Shown: piece by piece, positions 1-13,876 of the stretch
Position numbering within the stretch: position 1 is the stretch's first letter
How the letters are laid out: the number at the start of each line of letters is the position of its first letter
Assembly (NCBI GenBank): GCA_903813345.2
Contig: CAIIXF020000010.1
Span: 37,189,425 to 37,253,424, forward strand
Source of the DNA: Owenia fusiformis
Taxonomy: Eukaryota > Annelida > Polychaeta > Sabellida > Oweniidae
Length of the DNA: 64,000 nucleotides
Reading direction: 5' to 3'
Position numbers and translations under genes: made by a program
Notes under the pieces: generated by a model
Told to the model about the DNA's origin: nothing
The model's input: the letters and a program-made list of their open reading frames with translations, nothing else
Database searches by the model: none

Positions 1-1763
1 ACGCAATTTAAAGCCAGAAATCATCCAACCATGTGGCTATTAGTCACATGTGAAAGTGACCAAAATTTTTTAAAACTACTCAGAATCGCCCAGAATTGAA
101 GTTTATTAGTGTGGAACATATTTTGGACGGAGGCAAAAAGGGGAATTTTCATGAACAAATTTAATGTTTTTGCTGAATCAGCAGTTTTCGCTTTTTACCC
201 CAAAAACCACTGATTTTGACGATATTTGGCTACAATTTTGTCCTTAGTGACCCCTAAATGTCATTTGTTGTCGTAAATGGGGAAGCCAACGAGTTGCTAT
301 TCATAATAAAGATTGAATTTTCCATCTTATGGTTTCCAGTATAGAAAGAAGGTACATATCGGGGGTGCAGTCAGAAATTGGTGAGTTAAGTGTCAATTTT
401 TGATGTGTTTGTTCACTCTGAATGACTACATTCGAGCTAAAATATATCTCAAAAGTCCCAATTCTCTAGGCCAGAGTCAAAACTGATCAAATTTGTCGTC
501 ATTTTGCAAATCAGGAGGTTGTTGAATGGAAAAAAGTATGAAAAAGTGATGATTTTAGTAAGATTTTGCCAAAAAGTGGGCCAAATTTGTCCAATTTTCT
601 GGTTCACGGTTCAGTGATTTTGGCTAAAAATCGCAATATGCAATAAAATACTCAATTTCTTGACACGATAATGAAAAATGTCACCATCAGGCAGTGGATT
701 TCATGATGTAAATGAAAAACTAGTCAAATTTAAAGGAAAACCATTGGGTTCTTGGAAAAATGACCCCAGGGGTAATGAAGTAGCCATATTTTTCATAATT
801 GCTGTCAGAATATTCTTAAACTGCACAAAACTACTTGAAAAACTCTAGGAAATTGGAAAAACGCAATTTAAAGCCAGAAATCATCCAACCATGTGGCTAT
901 TAGTCACATGTGAAAGTGACCAAAATTTTTTAAAACTACTCAGAATCGCCCAGAATTGAAGTTTATTAGTGTGGAACATATTTTGGACGGAGGCAAAAAG
1001 GGGAATTTTCATGAACAAATTTAATGTTTTTGCTGAATCAGCAGTTTTCGCTTTTTACCCCAAAAACCACTGATTTTGACGATATTTGGCTACAATTTTG
1101 TCCTTAGTGACCCCTAAATGTCATTTGTTGTCGTAAATGGGGAAGCCAACGAGTTGCTATTCATAATAAAGATTGAATTTTCCATCTTATGGTTTCCAGT
1201 ATAGAAAGAAGGTACATATCGGGGGTGCAGTCAGAAATTGGTGAGTTAAGTGTCAATTTTTGATGTGTTTGTTCACTCTGAATGACTACATTCGAGCTAA
1301 AATATATCTCAAAAGTCCCAATTCTCTAGGCCAGAGTCAAAACTGATCAAATTTGTCATCATTTTGCAAATCAGGAGGTTGTTGAATGGAAAAAAGTATG
1401 AAAAAGTGATGATTTTAGTAAGATTTTGCCAAAAAGTGGGCCAAATTTGTCCAATTTTCTGGTTCACGGTTCAGTGATTTTGGCTAAAAATCGCAATATG
1501 CAATAAAATACTCAATTTCTTGACACGATAATGAAAAATGTCACCATCAGGCAGTGGATTTCATGATGTAAATGAAAAACTAGTCAAATTTAAAGGAAAA
1601 CCATTGGGTTCTTGGAAAAATGACCCCAGGGGTAATGAAGTAGCCATATTTTTCATAATTGCTGTCAGAATATTCTTAAACTGCACAAAACTACTTGAAA
1701 AACTCTAGGAAATTGGAAAAACGCAATTTAAAGCCAGAAATCATCCAACCATGTGGCTATTAG

Positions 1764-2226
1764 GCCAAAATGCCCTAATACGTCACTTCCGCTGAATAGA
1801 AAAAAGTAGTATTCAAAAATAAATGTAGTCCCAACACAATTGTGATCATGACGAGTCAGTAAGCTAGTATGTAGGCACAGTTGTAATCTTTTTGCAATGA
1901 CAACATGCCATTTCTTCTGAAAATGCGTTTATTTGGTTTATCTGAAGGAAAATTTCGAGTCAAGTGGCGTATTAATTTTGCCTTCATTTTTGTGAATTTC
2001 AATTTGTGTCTGCAGAGAGAGGGGGTAGTGTCACAATTGACCAATTATTTCAAAAAGTAGATGATTGGCCCCTATTGAGTTTAGTGTCAAGATGTAGCTT
2101 AGACATAGCTTTAGAACCTCAGATAGGCCAGTGAGGCCACATAAATCCATAACTCGAGATAAAAAGTCAGGCGTTTGCCCTTTTGCCCATTGACTAGTAT
2201 GGTGACGTGAATTAGGGCAGTTTTGC
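1764..2226. mobile_element. 463-bp TIR element (MITE) in satellite, copy 1
   Basis: A non-satellite segment interrupts unit 3. Its ends are imperfect inverted repeats: GCCAAAATGCCCTAA at the left, and GCAAAACTGCCCTAA when the right end is read in reverse complement, both followed by ACGTCAC. The satellite heptamer CTATTAG lies once in a normal unit but on both sides here (1757-1763 and 2227-2233), which fits a 7-bp target-site duplication. It has no transposase frame, so it is non-autonomous. The superfamily is unresolved: a TA duplication with slightly different ends is possible. Confidence 0.85.
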
Positions 2227-5200
2227 CTATTAGTCACATGTGAAAGTGACCAAAATTTTTTAAAACTACTCAGAATCGCCCAGAATTGAAGTTTATTAGT
2301 GTGGAACATATTTTGGACGGAGGCAAAAAGGGGAATTTTCATGAACAAATTTAATGTTTTTGCTGAATCAGCAGTTTTCGCTTTTTACCCCAAAAACCAC
2401 TGATTTTGACGATATTTGGCTACAATTTTGTCCTTAGTGACCCCTAAATGTCATTTGTTGTCGTAAATGGGGAAGCCAACGAGTTGCTATTCATAATAAA
2501 GATTGAATTTTCCATCTTATGGTTTCCAGTATAGAAAGAAGGTACATATCGGGGGTGCAGTCAGAAATTGGTGAGTTAAGTGTCAATTTTTGATGTGTTT
2601 GTTCACTCTGAATGACTACATTCGAGCTAAAATATATCTCAAAAGTCCCAATTCTCTAGGCCAGAGTCAAAACTGATCAAATTTGTCATCATTTTGCAAA
2701 TCAGGAGGTTGTTGAATGGAAAAAAGTATGAAAAAGTGATGATTTTAGTAAGATTTTGCCAAAAAGTGGGCCAAATTTGTCCAATTTTCTGGTTCACGGT
2801 TCAGTGATTTTGGCTAAAAATCGCAATATGCAATAAAATACTCAATTTCTTGACACGATAATGAAAAATGTCACCATCAGGCAGTGGATTTCATGATGTA
2901 AATGAAAAACTAGTCAAATTTAAAGGAAAACCATTGGGTTCTTGGAAAAATGACCCCAGGGGTAATGAAGTAGCCATATTTTTCATAATTGCTGTCAGAA
3001 TATTCTTAAACTGCACAAAACTACTTGAAAAACTCTAGTAAATTGGAAAAACGCAATTTAAAGCCAGAAATCATCCAACCATGTGGCTATTAGTCACATG
3101 TGAAAGTGACCAAAATTTTTTAAAACTACTCAGAATCGCCCAGAATTGAAGTTTATTAGTGTGGAACATATTTTGGACGGAGGCAAAAAGGGGAATTTTC
3201 ATGAACAAATTTAATGTTTTTGCTGAATCAGCAGTTTTCGCTTTTTACCCCAAAAACCACTGATTTTGACGATATTTGGCTACAATTTTGTCCTTAGTGA
3301 CCCCTAAATGTCATTTGTTGTCGTAAATGGGGAAGCCAACGAGTTGCTATTCATAATAAAGATTGAATTTTCCATCTTATGGTTTCCAGTATAGAAAGAA
3401 GGTACATATCGGGGGTGCAGTCAGAAATTGGTGAGTTAAGTGTCAATTTTTGATGTGTTTGTTCACTCTGAATGACTACATTCGAGCTAAAATATATCTC
3501 AAAAGTCCCAATTCTCTAGGCCAGAGTCAAAACTGATCAAATTTGTCATCATTTTGCAAATCAGGAGGTTGTTGAATGGAAAAAAGTATGAAAAAGTGAT
3601 GATTTTAGTAAGATTTTGCCAAAAAGTGGGCCAAATTTGTCCAATTTTCTGGTTCACGGTTCAGTGATTTTGGCTAAAAATCGCAATATGCAATAAAATA
3701 CTCAATTTCTTGACACGATAATGAAAAATGTCACCATCAGGCAGTGGATTTCATGATGTAAATGAAAAACTAGTCAAATTTAAAGGAAAACCATTGGGTT
3801 CTTGGAAAAATGACCCCAGGGGTAATGAAGTAGCCATATTTTTCATAATTGCTGTCAGAATATTCTTAAACTGCACAAAACTACTTGAAAAACTCTAGTA
3901 AATTGGAAAAACGCAATTTAAAGCCAGAAATCATCCAACCATGTGGCTATTAGTCACATGTGAAAGTGACCAAAATTTTTTAAAACTACTCAGAATCGCC
4001 CAGAATTGAAGTTTATTAGTGTGGAACATATTTTGGACGGAGGCAAAAAGGGGAATTTTCATGAACAAATTTAATGTTTTTGCTGAATCAGCAGTTTTCG
4101 CTTTTTACCCCAAAAACCACTGATTTTGACGATATTTGGCTACAATTTTGTCCTTAGTGACCCCTAAATGTCATTTGTTGTCGTAAATGGGGAAGCCAAC
4201 GAGTTGCTATTCATAATAAAGATTGAATTTTCCATCTTATGGTTTCCAGTATAGAAAGAAGGTACATATCGGGGGTGCAGTCAGAAATTGGTGAGTTAAG
4301 TGTCAATTTTTGATGTGTTTGTTCACTCTGAATGACTACATTCGAGCTAAAATATATCTCAAAAGTCCCAATTCTCTAGGCCAGAGTCAAAACTGATCAA
4401 ATTTGTCATCATTTTGCAAATCAGGAGGTTGTTGAATGGAAAAAAGTATGAAAAAGTGATGATTTTAGTAAGATTTTGCCAAAAAGTGGGCCAAATTTGT
4501 CCAATTTTCTGGTTCACGGTTCAGTGATTTTGGCTAAAAATCGCAATATGCAATAAAATACTCAATTTCTTGACACGATAATGAAAAATGTCACCATCAG
4601 GCAGTGGATTTCATGATGTAAATGAAAAACTAGTCAAATTTAAAGGAAAACCATTGGGTTCTTGGAAAAATGACCCCAGGGGTAATGAAGTAGCCATATT
4701 TTTCATAATTGCTGTCAGAATATTCTTAAACTGCACAAAACTACTTGAAAAACTCTAGGAAATTGGAAAAACGCAATTTAAAGCCAGAAATCATCCAACC
4801 ATGTGGCTATTAGTCACATGTGAAAGTGACCAAAATTTTTTAAAACTACTCAGAATCGCCCAGAATTGAAGTTTATTAGTGTGGAACATATTTTGGACGG
4901 AGGCAAAAAGGGGAATTTTCATGAACAAATTTAATGTTTTTGCTGAATCAGCAGTTTTCGCTTTTTACCCCAAAAACCACTGATTTTGACGATATTTGGC
5001 TACAATTTTGTCCTTAGTGACCCCTAAATGTCATTTGTTGTCGTAAATGGGGAAGCCAACGAGTTGCTATTCATAATAAAGATTGAATTTTCCATCTTAT
5101 GGTTTCCAGTATAGAAAGAAGGTACATATCGGGGGTGCAGTCAGAAATTGGTGAGTTAAGTGTCAATTTTTGATGTGTTTGTTCACTCTGAATGACTACA

Positions 5201-8200
5201 TTCGAGCTAAAATATATCTCAAAAGTCCCAATTCTCTAGGCCAGAGTCAAAACTGATCAAATTTGTCATCATTTTGCAAATCAGGAGGTTGTTGAATGGA
5301 AAAAAGTATGAAAAAGTGATGATTTTAGTAAGATTTTGCCAAAAAGTGGGCCAAATTTGTCCAATTTTCTGGTTCACGGTTCAGTGATTTTGGCTAAAAA
5401 TCGCAATATGCAATAAAATACTCAATTTCTTGACACGATAATGAAAAATGTCACCATCAGGCAGTGGATTTCATGATGTAAATGAAAAACTAGTCAAATT
5501 TAAAGGAAAACCATTGGGTTCTTGGAAAAATGACCCCAGGGGTAATGAAGTAGCCATATTTTTCATAATTGCTGTCAGAATATTCTTAAACTGCACAAAA
5601 CTACTTGAAAAACTCTAGTAAATTGGAAAAACGCAATTTAAAGCCAGAAATCATCCAACCATGTGGCTATTAGTCACATGTGAAAGTGACCAAAATTTTT
5701 TAAAACTACTCAGAATCGCCCAGAATTGAAGTTTATTAGTGTGGAACATATTTTGGACGGAGGCAAAAAGGGGAATTTTCATGAACAAATTTAATGTTTT
5801 TGCTGAATCAGCAGTTTTCGCTTTTTACCCCAAAAACCACTGATTTTGACGATATTTGGCTACAATTTTGTCCTTAGTGACCCCTAAATGTCATTTGTTG
5901 TCGTAAATGGGGAAGCCAACGAGTTGCTATTCATAATAAAGATTGAATTTTCCATCTTATGGTTTCCAGTATAGAAAGAAGGTACATATCGGGGGTGCAG
6001 TCAGAAATTGGTGAGTTAAGTGTCAATTTTTGATGTGTTTGTTCACTCTGAATGACTACATTCGAGCTAAAATATATCTCAAAAGTCCCAATTCTCTAGG
6101 CCAGAGTCAAAACTGATCAAATTTGTCATCATTTTGCAAATCAGGAGGTTGTTGAATGGAAAAAAGTATGAAAAAGTGATGATTTTAGTAAGATTTTGCC
6201 AAAAAGTGGGCCAAATTTGTCCAATTTTCTGGTTCACGGTTCAGTGATTTTGGCTAAAAATCGCAATATGCAATAAAATACTCAATTTCTTGACACGATA
6301 ATGAAAAATGTCACCATCAGGCAGTGGATTTCATGATGTAAATGAAAAACTAGTCAAATTTAAAGGAAAACCATTGGGTTCTTGGAAAAATGACCCCAGG
6401 GGTAATGAAGTAGCCATATTTTTCATAATTGCTGTCAGAATATTCTTAAACTGCACAAAACTACTTGAAAAACTCTAGGAAATTGGAAAAACGCAATTTA
6501 AAGCCAGAAATCATCCAACCATGTGGCTATTAGACACATGTGAAAGTGACCAAAATTTTTTAAAACTACTCAGAATCGCCCAGAATTGAAGTTTATTAGT
6601 GTGGAACATATTTTGGACGGAGGCAAAAAGGGGAATTTTCATGAACAAATTTAATGTTTTTGCTGAATCAGCAGTTTTCGCTTTTTACCCCAAAAACCAC
6701 TGATTTTGACGATATTTGGCTACAATTTTGTCCTTAGTGACCCCTAAATGTCATTTGTTGTCGTAAATGGGGAAGCCAACGAGTTGCTATTCATAATAAA
6801 GATTGAATTTTCCATCTTATGGTTTCCAGTATAGAAAGAAGGTACATATCGGGGGTGCAGTCAGAAATTGGTGAGTTAAGTGTCAATTTTTGATGTGTTT
6901 GTTCACTCTGAATGACTACATTCGAGCTAAAATATATCTCAAAAGTCCCAATTCTCTAGGCCAGAGTCAAAACTGATCAAATTTGTCATCATTTTGCAAA
7001 TCAGGAGGTTGTTGAATGGAAAAAAGTATGAAAAAGTGATGATTTTAGTAAGATTTTGCCAAAAAGTGGGCCAAATTTGTCCAATTTTCTGGTTCACGGT
7101 TCAGTGATTTTGGCTAAAAATCGCAATATGCAATAAAATACTCAATTTCTTGACACGATAATGAAAAATGTCACCATCAGGCAGTGGATTTCATGATGTA
7201 AATGAAAAACTAGTCAAATTTAAAGGAAAACCATTGGGTTCTTGGAAAAATGACCCCAGGGGTAATGAAGTAGCCATATTTTTCATAATTGCTGTCAGAA
7301 TATTCTTAAACTGCACAAAACTACTTGAAAAACTCTAGTAAATTGGAAAAACGCAATTTAAAGCCAGAAATCATCCAACCATGTGGCTATTAGTCACATG
7401 TGAAAGTGACCAAAATTTTTTAAAACTACTCAGAATCGCCCAGAATTGAAGTTTATTAGTGTGGAACATATTTTGGACGGAGGCAAAAAGGGGAATTTTC
7501 ATGAACAAATTTAATGTTTTTGCTGAATCAGCAGTTTTCGCTTTTTACCCCAAAAACCACTGATTTTGACGATATTTGGCTACAATTTTGTCCTTAGTGA
7601 CCCCTAAATGTCATTTGTTGTCGTAAATGGGGAAGCCAACGAGTTGCTATTCATAATAAAGATTGAATTTTCCATCTTATGGTTTCCAGTATAGAAAGAA
7701 GGTACATATCGGGGGTGCAGTCAGAAATTGGTGAGTTAAGTGTCAATTTTTGATGTGTTTGTTCACTCTGAATGACTACATTCGAGCTAAAATATATCTC
7801 AAAAGTCCCAATTCTCTAGGCCAGAGTCAAAACTGATCAAATTTGTCATCATTTTGCAAATCAGGAGGTTGTTGAATGGAAAAAAGTATGAAAAAGTGAT
7901 GATTTTAGTAAGATTTTGCCAAAAAGTGGGCCAAATTTGTCCAATTTTCTGGTTCACGGTTCAGTGATTTTGGCTAAAAATCGCAATATGCAATAAAATA
8001 CTCAATTTCTTGACACGATAATGAAAAATGTCACCATCAGGCAGTGGATTTCATGATGTAAATGAAAAACTAGTCAAATTTAAAGGAAAACCATTGGGTT
8101 CTTGGAAAAATGACCCCAGGGGTAATGAAGTAGCCATATTTTTCATAATTGCTGTCAGAATATTCTTAAACTGCACAAAACTACTTGAAAAACTCTAGTA

Positions 8201-11200
8201 AATTGGAAAAACGCAATTTAAAGCCAGAAATCATCCAACCATGTGGCTATTAGTCACATGTGAAAGTGACCAAAATTTTTTAAAACTACTCAGAATCGCC
8301 CAGAATTGAAGTTTATTAGTGTGGAACATATTTTGGACGGAGGCAAAAAGGGGAATTTTCATGAACAAATTTAATGTTTTTGCTGAATCAGCAGTTTTCG
8401 CTTTTTACCCCAAAAACCACTGATTTTGACGATATTTGGCTACAATTTTGTCCTTAGTGACCCCTAAATGTCATTTGTTGTCGTAAATGGGGAAGCCAAC
8501 GAGTTGCTATTCATAATAAAGATTGAATTTTCCATCTTATGGTTTCCAGTATAGAAAGAAGGTACATATCGGGGGTGCAGTCAGAAATTGGTGAGTTAAG
8601 TGTCAATTTTTGATGTGTTTGTTCACTCTGAATGACTACATTCGAGCTAAAATATATCTCAAAAGTCCCAATTCTCTAGGCCAGAGTCAAAACTGATCAA
8701 ATTTGTCATCATTTTGCAAATCAGGAGGTTGTTGAATGGAAAAAAGTATGAAAAAGTGATGATTTTAGTAAGATTTTGCCAAAAAGTGGGCCAAATTTGT
8801 CCAATTTTCTGGTTCACGGTTCAGTGATTTTGGCTAAAAATCGCAATATGCAATAAAATACTCAATTTCTTGACACGATAATGAAAAATGTCACCATCAG
8901 GCAGTGGATTTCATGATGTAAATGAAAAACTAGTCAAATTTAAAGGAAAACCATTGGGTTCTTGGAAAAATGACCCCAGGGGTAATGAAGTAGCCATATT
9001 TTTCATAATTGCTGTCAGAATATTCTTAAACTGCACAAAACTACTTGAAAAACTCTAGGAAATTGGAAAAACGCAATTTAAAGCCAGAAATCATCCAACC
9101 ATGTGGCTATTAGTCACATGTGAAAGTGACCAAAATTTTTTAAAACTACTCAGAATCGCCCAGAATTGAAGTTTATTAGTGTGGAACATATTTTGGACGG
9201 AGGCAAAAAGGGGAATTTTCATGAACAAATTTAATGTTTTTGCTGAATCAGCAGTTTTCGCTTTTTACCCCAAAAACCACTGATTTTGACGATATTTGGC
9301 TACAATTTTGTCCTTAGTGACCCCTAAATGTCATTTGTTGTCGTAAATGGGGAAGCCAACGAGTTGCTATTCATAATAAAGATTGAATTTTCCATCTTAT
9401 GGTTTCCAGTATAGAAAGAAGGTACATATCGGGGGTGCAGTCAGAAATTGGTGAGTTAAGTGTCAATTTTTGATGTGTTTGTTCACTCTGAATGACTACA
9501 TTCGAGCTAAAATATATCTCAAAAGTCCCAATTCTCTAGGCCAGAGTCAAAACTGATCAAATTTGTCATCATTTTGCAAATCAGGAGGTTGTTGAATGGA
9601 AAAAAGTATGAAAAAGTGATGATTTTAGTAAGATTTTGCCAAAAAGTGGGCCAAATTTGTCCAATTTTCTGGTTCACGGTTCAGTGATTTTGGCTAAAAA
9701 TCGCAATATGCAATAAAATACTCAATTTCTTGACACGATAATGAAAAATGTCACCATCAGGCAGTGGATTTCATGATGTAAATGAAAAACTAGTCAAATT
9801 TAAAGGAAAACCATTGGGTTCTTGGAAAAATGACCCCAGGGGTAATGAAGTAGCCATATTTTTCATAATTGCTGTCAGAATATTCTTAAACTGCACAAAA
9901 CTACTTGAAAAACTCTAGTAAATTGGAAAAACGCAATTTAAAGCCAGAAATCATCCAACCATGTGGCTATTAGTCACATGTGAAAGTGACCAAAATTTTT
10001 TAAAACTACTCAGAATCGCCCAGAATTGAAGTTTATTAGTGTGGAACATATTTTGGACGGAGGCAAAAAGGGGAATTTTCATGAACAAATTTAATGTTTT
10101 TGCTGAATCAGCAGTTTTCGCTTTTTACCCCAAAAACCACTGATTTTGACGATATTTGGCTACAATTTTGTCCTTAGTGACCCCTAAATGTCATTTGTTG
10201 TCGTAAATGGGGAAGCCAACGAGTTGCTATTCATAATAAAGATTGAATTTTCCATCTTATGGTTTCCAGTATAGAAAGAAGGTACATATCGGGGGTGCAG
10301 TCAGAAATTGGTGAGTTAAGTGTCAATTTTTGATGTGTTTGTTCACTCTGAATGACTACATTCGAGCTAAAATATATCTCAAAAGTCCCAATTCTCTAGG
10401 CCAGAGTCAAAACTGATCAAATTTGTCATCATTTTGCAAATCAGGAGGTTGTTGAATGGAAAAAAGTATGAAAAAGTGATGATTTTAGTAAGATTTTGCC
10501 AAAAAGTGGGCCAAATTTGTCCAATTTTCTGGTTCACGGTTCAGTGATTTTGGCTAAAAATCGCAATATGCAATAAAATACTCAATTTCTTGACACGATA
10601 ATGAAAAATGTCACCATCAGGCAGTGGATTTCATGATGTAAATGAAAAACTAGTCAAATTTAAAGGAAAACCATTGGGTTCTTGGAAAAATGACCCCAGG
10701 GGTAATGAAGTAGCCATATTTTTCATAATTGCTGTCAGAATATTCTTAAACTGCACAAAACTACTTGAAAAACTCTAGTAAATTGGAAAAACGCAATTTA
10801 AAGCCAGAAATCATCCAACCATGTGGCTATTAGTCACATGTGAAAGTGACCAAAATTTTTTAAAACTACTCAGAATCGCCCAGAATTGAAGTTTATTAGT
10901 GTGGAACATATTTTGGACGGAGGCAAAAAGGGGAATTTTCATGAACAAATTTAATGTTTTTGCTGAATCAGCAGTTTTCGCTTTTTACCCCAAAAACCAC
11001 TGATTTTGACGATATTTGGCTACAATTTTGTCCTTAGTGACCCCTAAATGTCATTTGTTGTCGTAAATGGGGAAGCCAACGAGTTGCTATTCATAATAAA
11101 GATTGAATTTTCCATCTTATGGTTTCCAGTATAGAAAGAAGGTACATATCGGGGGTGCAGTCAGAAATTGGTGAGTTAAGTGTCAATTTTTGATGTGTTT

Positions 11201-13413
11201 GTTCACTCTGAATGACTACATTCGAGCTAAAATATATCTCAAAAGTCCCAATTCTCTAGGCCAGAGTCAAAACTGATCAAATTTGTCATCATTTTGCAAA
11301 TCAGGAGGTTGTTGAATGGAAAAAAGTATGAAAAAGTGATGATTTTAGTAAGATTTTGCCAAAAAGTGGGCCAAATTTGTCCAATTTTCTGGTTCACGGT
11401 TCAGTGATTTTGGCTAAAAATCGCAATATGCAATAAAATACTCAATTTCTTGACACGATAATGAAAAATGTCACCATCAGGCAGTGGATTTCATGATGTA
11501 AATGAAAAACTAGTCAAATTTAAAGGAAAACCATTGGGTTCTTGGAAAAATGACCCCAGGGGTAATGAAGTAGCCATATTTTTCATAATTGCTGTCAGAA
11601 TATTCTTAAACTGCACAAAACTACTTGAAAAACTCTAGTAAATTGGAAAAACGCAATTTAAAGCCAGAAATCATCCAACCATGTGGCTATTAGTCACATG
11701 TGAAAGTGACCAAAATTTTTTAAAACTACTCAGAATCGCCCAGAATTGAAGTTTATTAGTGTGGAACATATTTTGGACGGAGGCAAAAAGGGGAATTTTC
11801 ATGAACAAATTTAATGTTTTTGCTGAATCAGCAGTTTTCGCTTTTTACCCCAAAAACCACTGATTTTGACGATATTTGGCTACAATTTTGTCCTTAGTGA
11901 CCCCTAAATGTCATTTGTTGTCGTAAATGGGGAAGCCAACGAGTTGCTATTCATAATAAAGATTGAATTTTCCATCTTATGGTTTCCAGTATAGAAAGAA
12001 GGTACATATCGGGGGTGCAGTCAGAAATTGGTGAGTTAAGTGTCAATTTTTGATGTGTTTGTTCACTCTGAATGACTACATTCGAGCTAAAATATATCTC
12101 AAAAGTCCCAATTCTCTAGGCCAGAGTCAAAACTGATCAAATTTGTCATCATTTTGCAAATCAGGAGGTTGTTGAATGGAAAAAAGTATGAAAAAGTGAT
12201 GATTTTAGTAAGATTTTGCCAAAAAGTGGGCCAAATTTGTCCAATTTTCTGGTTCACGGTTCAGTGATTTTGGCTAAAAATCGCAATATGCAATAAAATA
12301 CTCAATTTCTTGACACGATAATGAAAAATGTCACCATCAGGCAGTGGATTTCATGATGTAAATGAAAAACTAGTCAAATTTAAAGGAAAACCATTGGGTT
12401 CTTGGAAAAATGACCCCAGGGGTAATGAAGTAGCCATATTTTTCATAATTGCTGTCAGAATATTCTTAAACTGCACAAAACTACTTGAAAAACTCTAGGA
12501 AATTGGAAAAACGCAATTTAAAGCCAGAAATCATCCAACCATGTGGCTATTAGTCACATGTGAAAGTGACCAAAATTTTTTAAAACTACTCAGAATCGCC
12601 CAGAATTGAAGTTTATTAGTGTGGAACATATTTTGGACGGAGGCAAAAAGGGGAATTTTCATGAACAAATTTAATGTTTTTGCTGAATCAGCAGTTTTCG
12701 CTTTTTACCCCAAAAACCACTGATTTTGACGATATTTGGCTACAATTTTGTCCTTAGTGACCCCTAAATGTCATTTGTTGTCGTAAATGGGGAAGCCAAC
12801 GAGTTGCTATTCATAATAAAGATTGAATTTTCCATCTTATGGTTTCCAGTATAGAAAGAAGGTACATATCGGGGGTGCAGTCAGAAATTGGTGAGTTAAG
12901 TGTCAATTTTTGATGTGTTTGTTCACTCTGAATGACTACATTCGAGCTAAAATATATCTCAAAAGTCCCAATTCTCTAGGCCAGAGTCAAAACTGATCAA
13001 ATTTGTCATCATTTTGCAAATCAGGAGGTTGTTGAATGGAAAAAAGTATGAAAAAGTGATGATTTTAGTAAGATTTTGCCAAAAAGTGGGCCAAATTTGT
13101 CCAATTTTCTGGTTCACGGTTCAGTGATTTTGGCTAAAAATCGCAATATGCAATAAAATACTCAATTTCTTGACACGATAATGAAAAATGTCACCATCAG
13201 GCAGTGGATTTCATGATGTAAATGAAAAACTAGTCAAATTTAAAGGAAAACCATTGGGTTCTTGGAAAAATGACCCCAGGGGTAATGAAGTAGCCATATT
13301 TTTCATAATTGCTGTCAGAATATTCTTAAACTGCACAAAACTACTTGAAAAACTCTAGGAAATTGGAAAAACGCAATTTAAAGCCAGAAATCATCCAACC
13401 ATGTGGCTATTAG

Positions 13414-13876
13414 GCCAAAATGCCCTAATACGTCACTTCCGCTGAATAGAAAAAAGTAGTATTCAAAAATAAATGTAGTCCCAACACAATTGTGATCATG
13501 ACGAGTCAGTAAGCTAGTATGTAGGCACAGTTGTAATCTTTTTGCAATGACAACATGCCATTTCTTCTGAAAATGCGTTTATTTGGTTTATCTGAAGGAA
13601 AATTTCGAGTCAAGTGGCGTATTAATTTTGCCTTCATTTTTGTGAATTTCAATTTGTGTCTGCAGAGAGAGGGGGTAGTGTCACAATTGACCAATTATTT
13701 CAAAAAGTAGATGATTGGCCCCTATTGAGTTTAGTGTCAAGATGTAGCTTAGACATAGCTTTAGAACCTCAGATAGGCCAGTGAGGCCACATAAATCCAT
13801 AACTCGAGATAAAAAGTCAGGCGTTTGCCCTTTTGCCCATTGACTAGTATGGTGACGTGAATTAGGGCAGTTTTGC
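13414..13876. mobile_element. 463-bp TIR element (MITE) in satellite, copy 2
   Basis: This matches the copy at 1764-2226 base for base as far as I can read, lies at the same unit position, and has the same CTATTAG flanks (13407-13413 and 13877-13883). The distance between copies is 11,650 bp, which is 13 satellite units plus one element with its duplication. The simplest reading is one insertion copied with the surrounding satellite, not two independent insertions. Confidence 0.85.

Noticed and set aside
1856-2348. Two minus-strand reading frames (62 and 105 aa), repeated at 13506-13998
   Set aside because: They cross MITE and satellite sequence, have no motifs, and are duplicated only because the whole block is duplicated.
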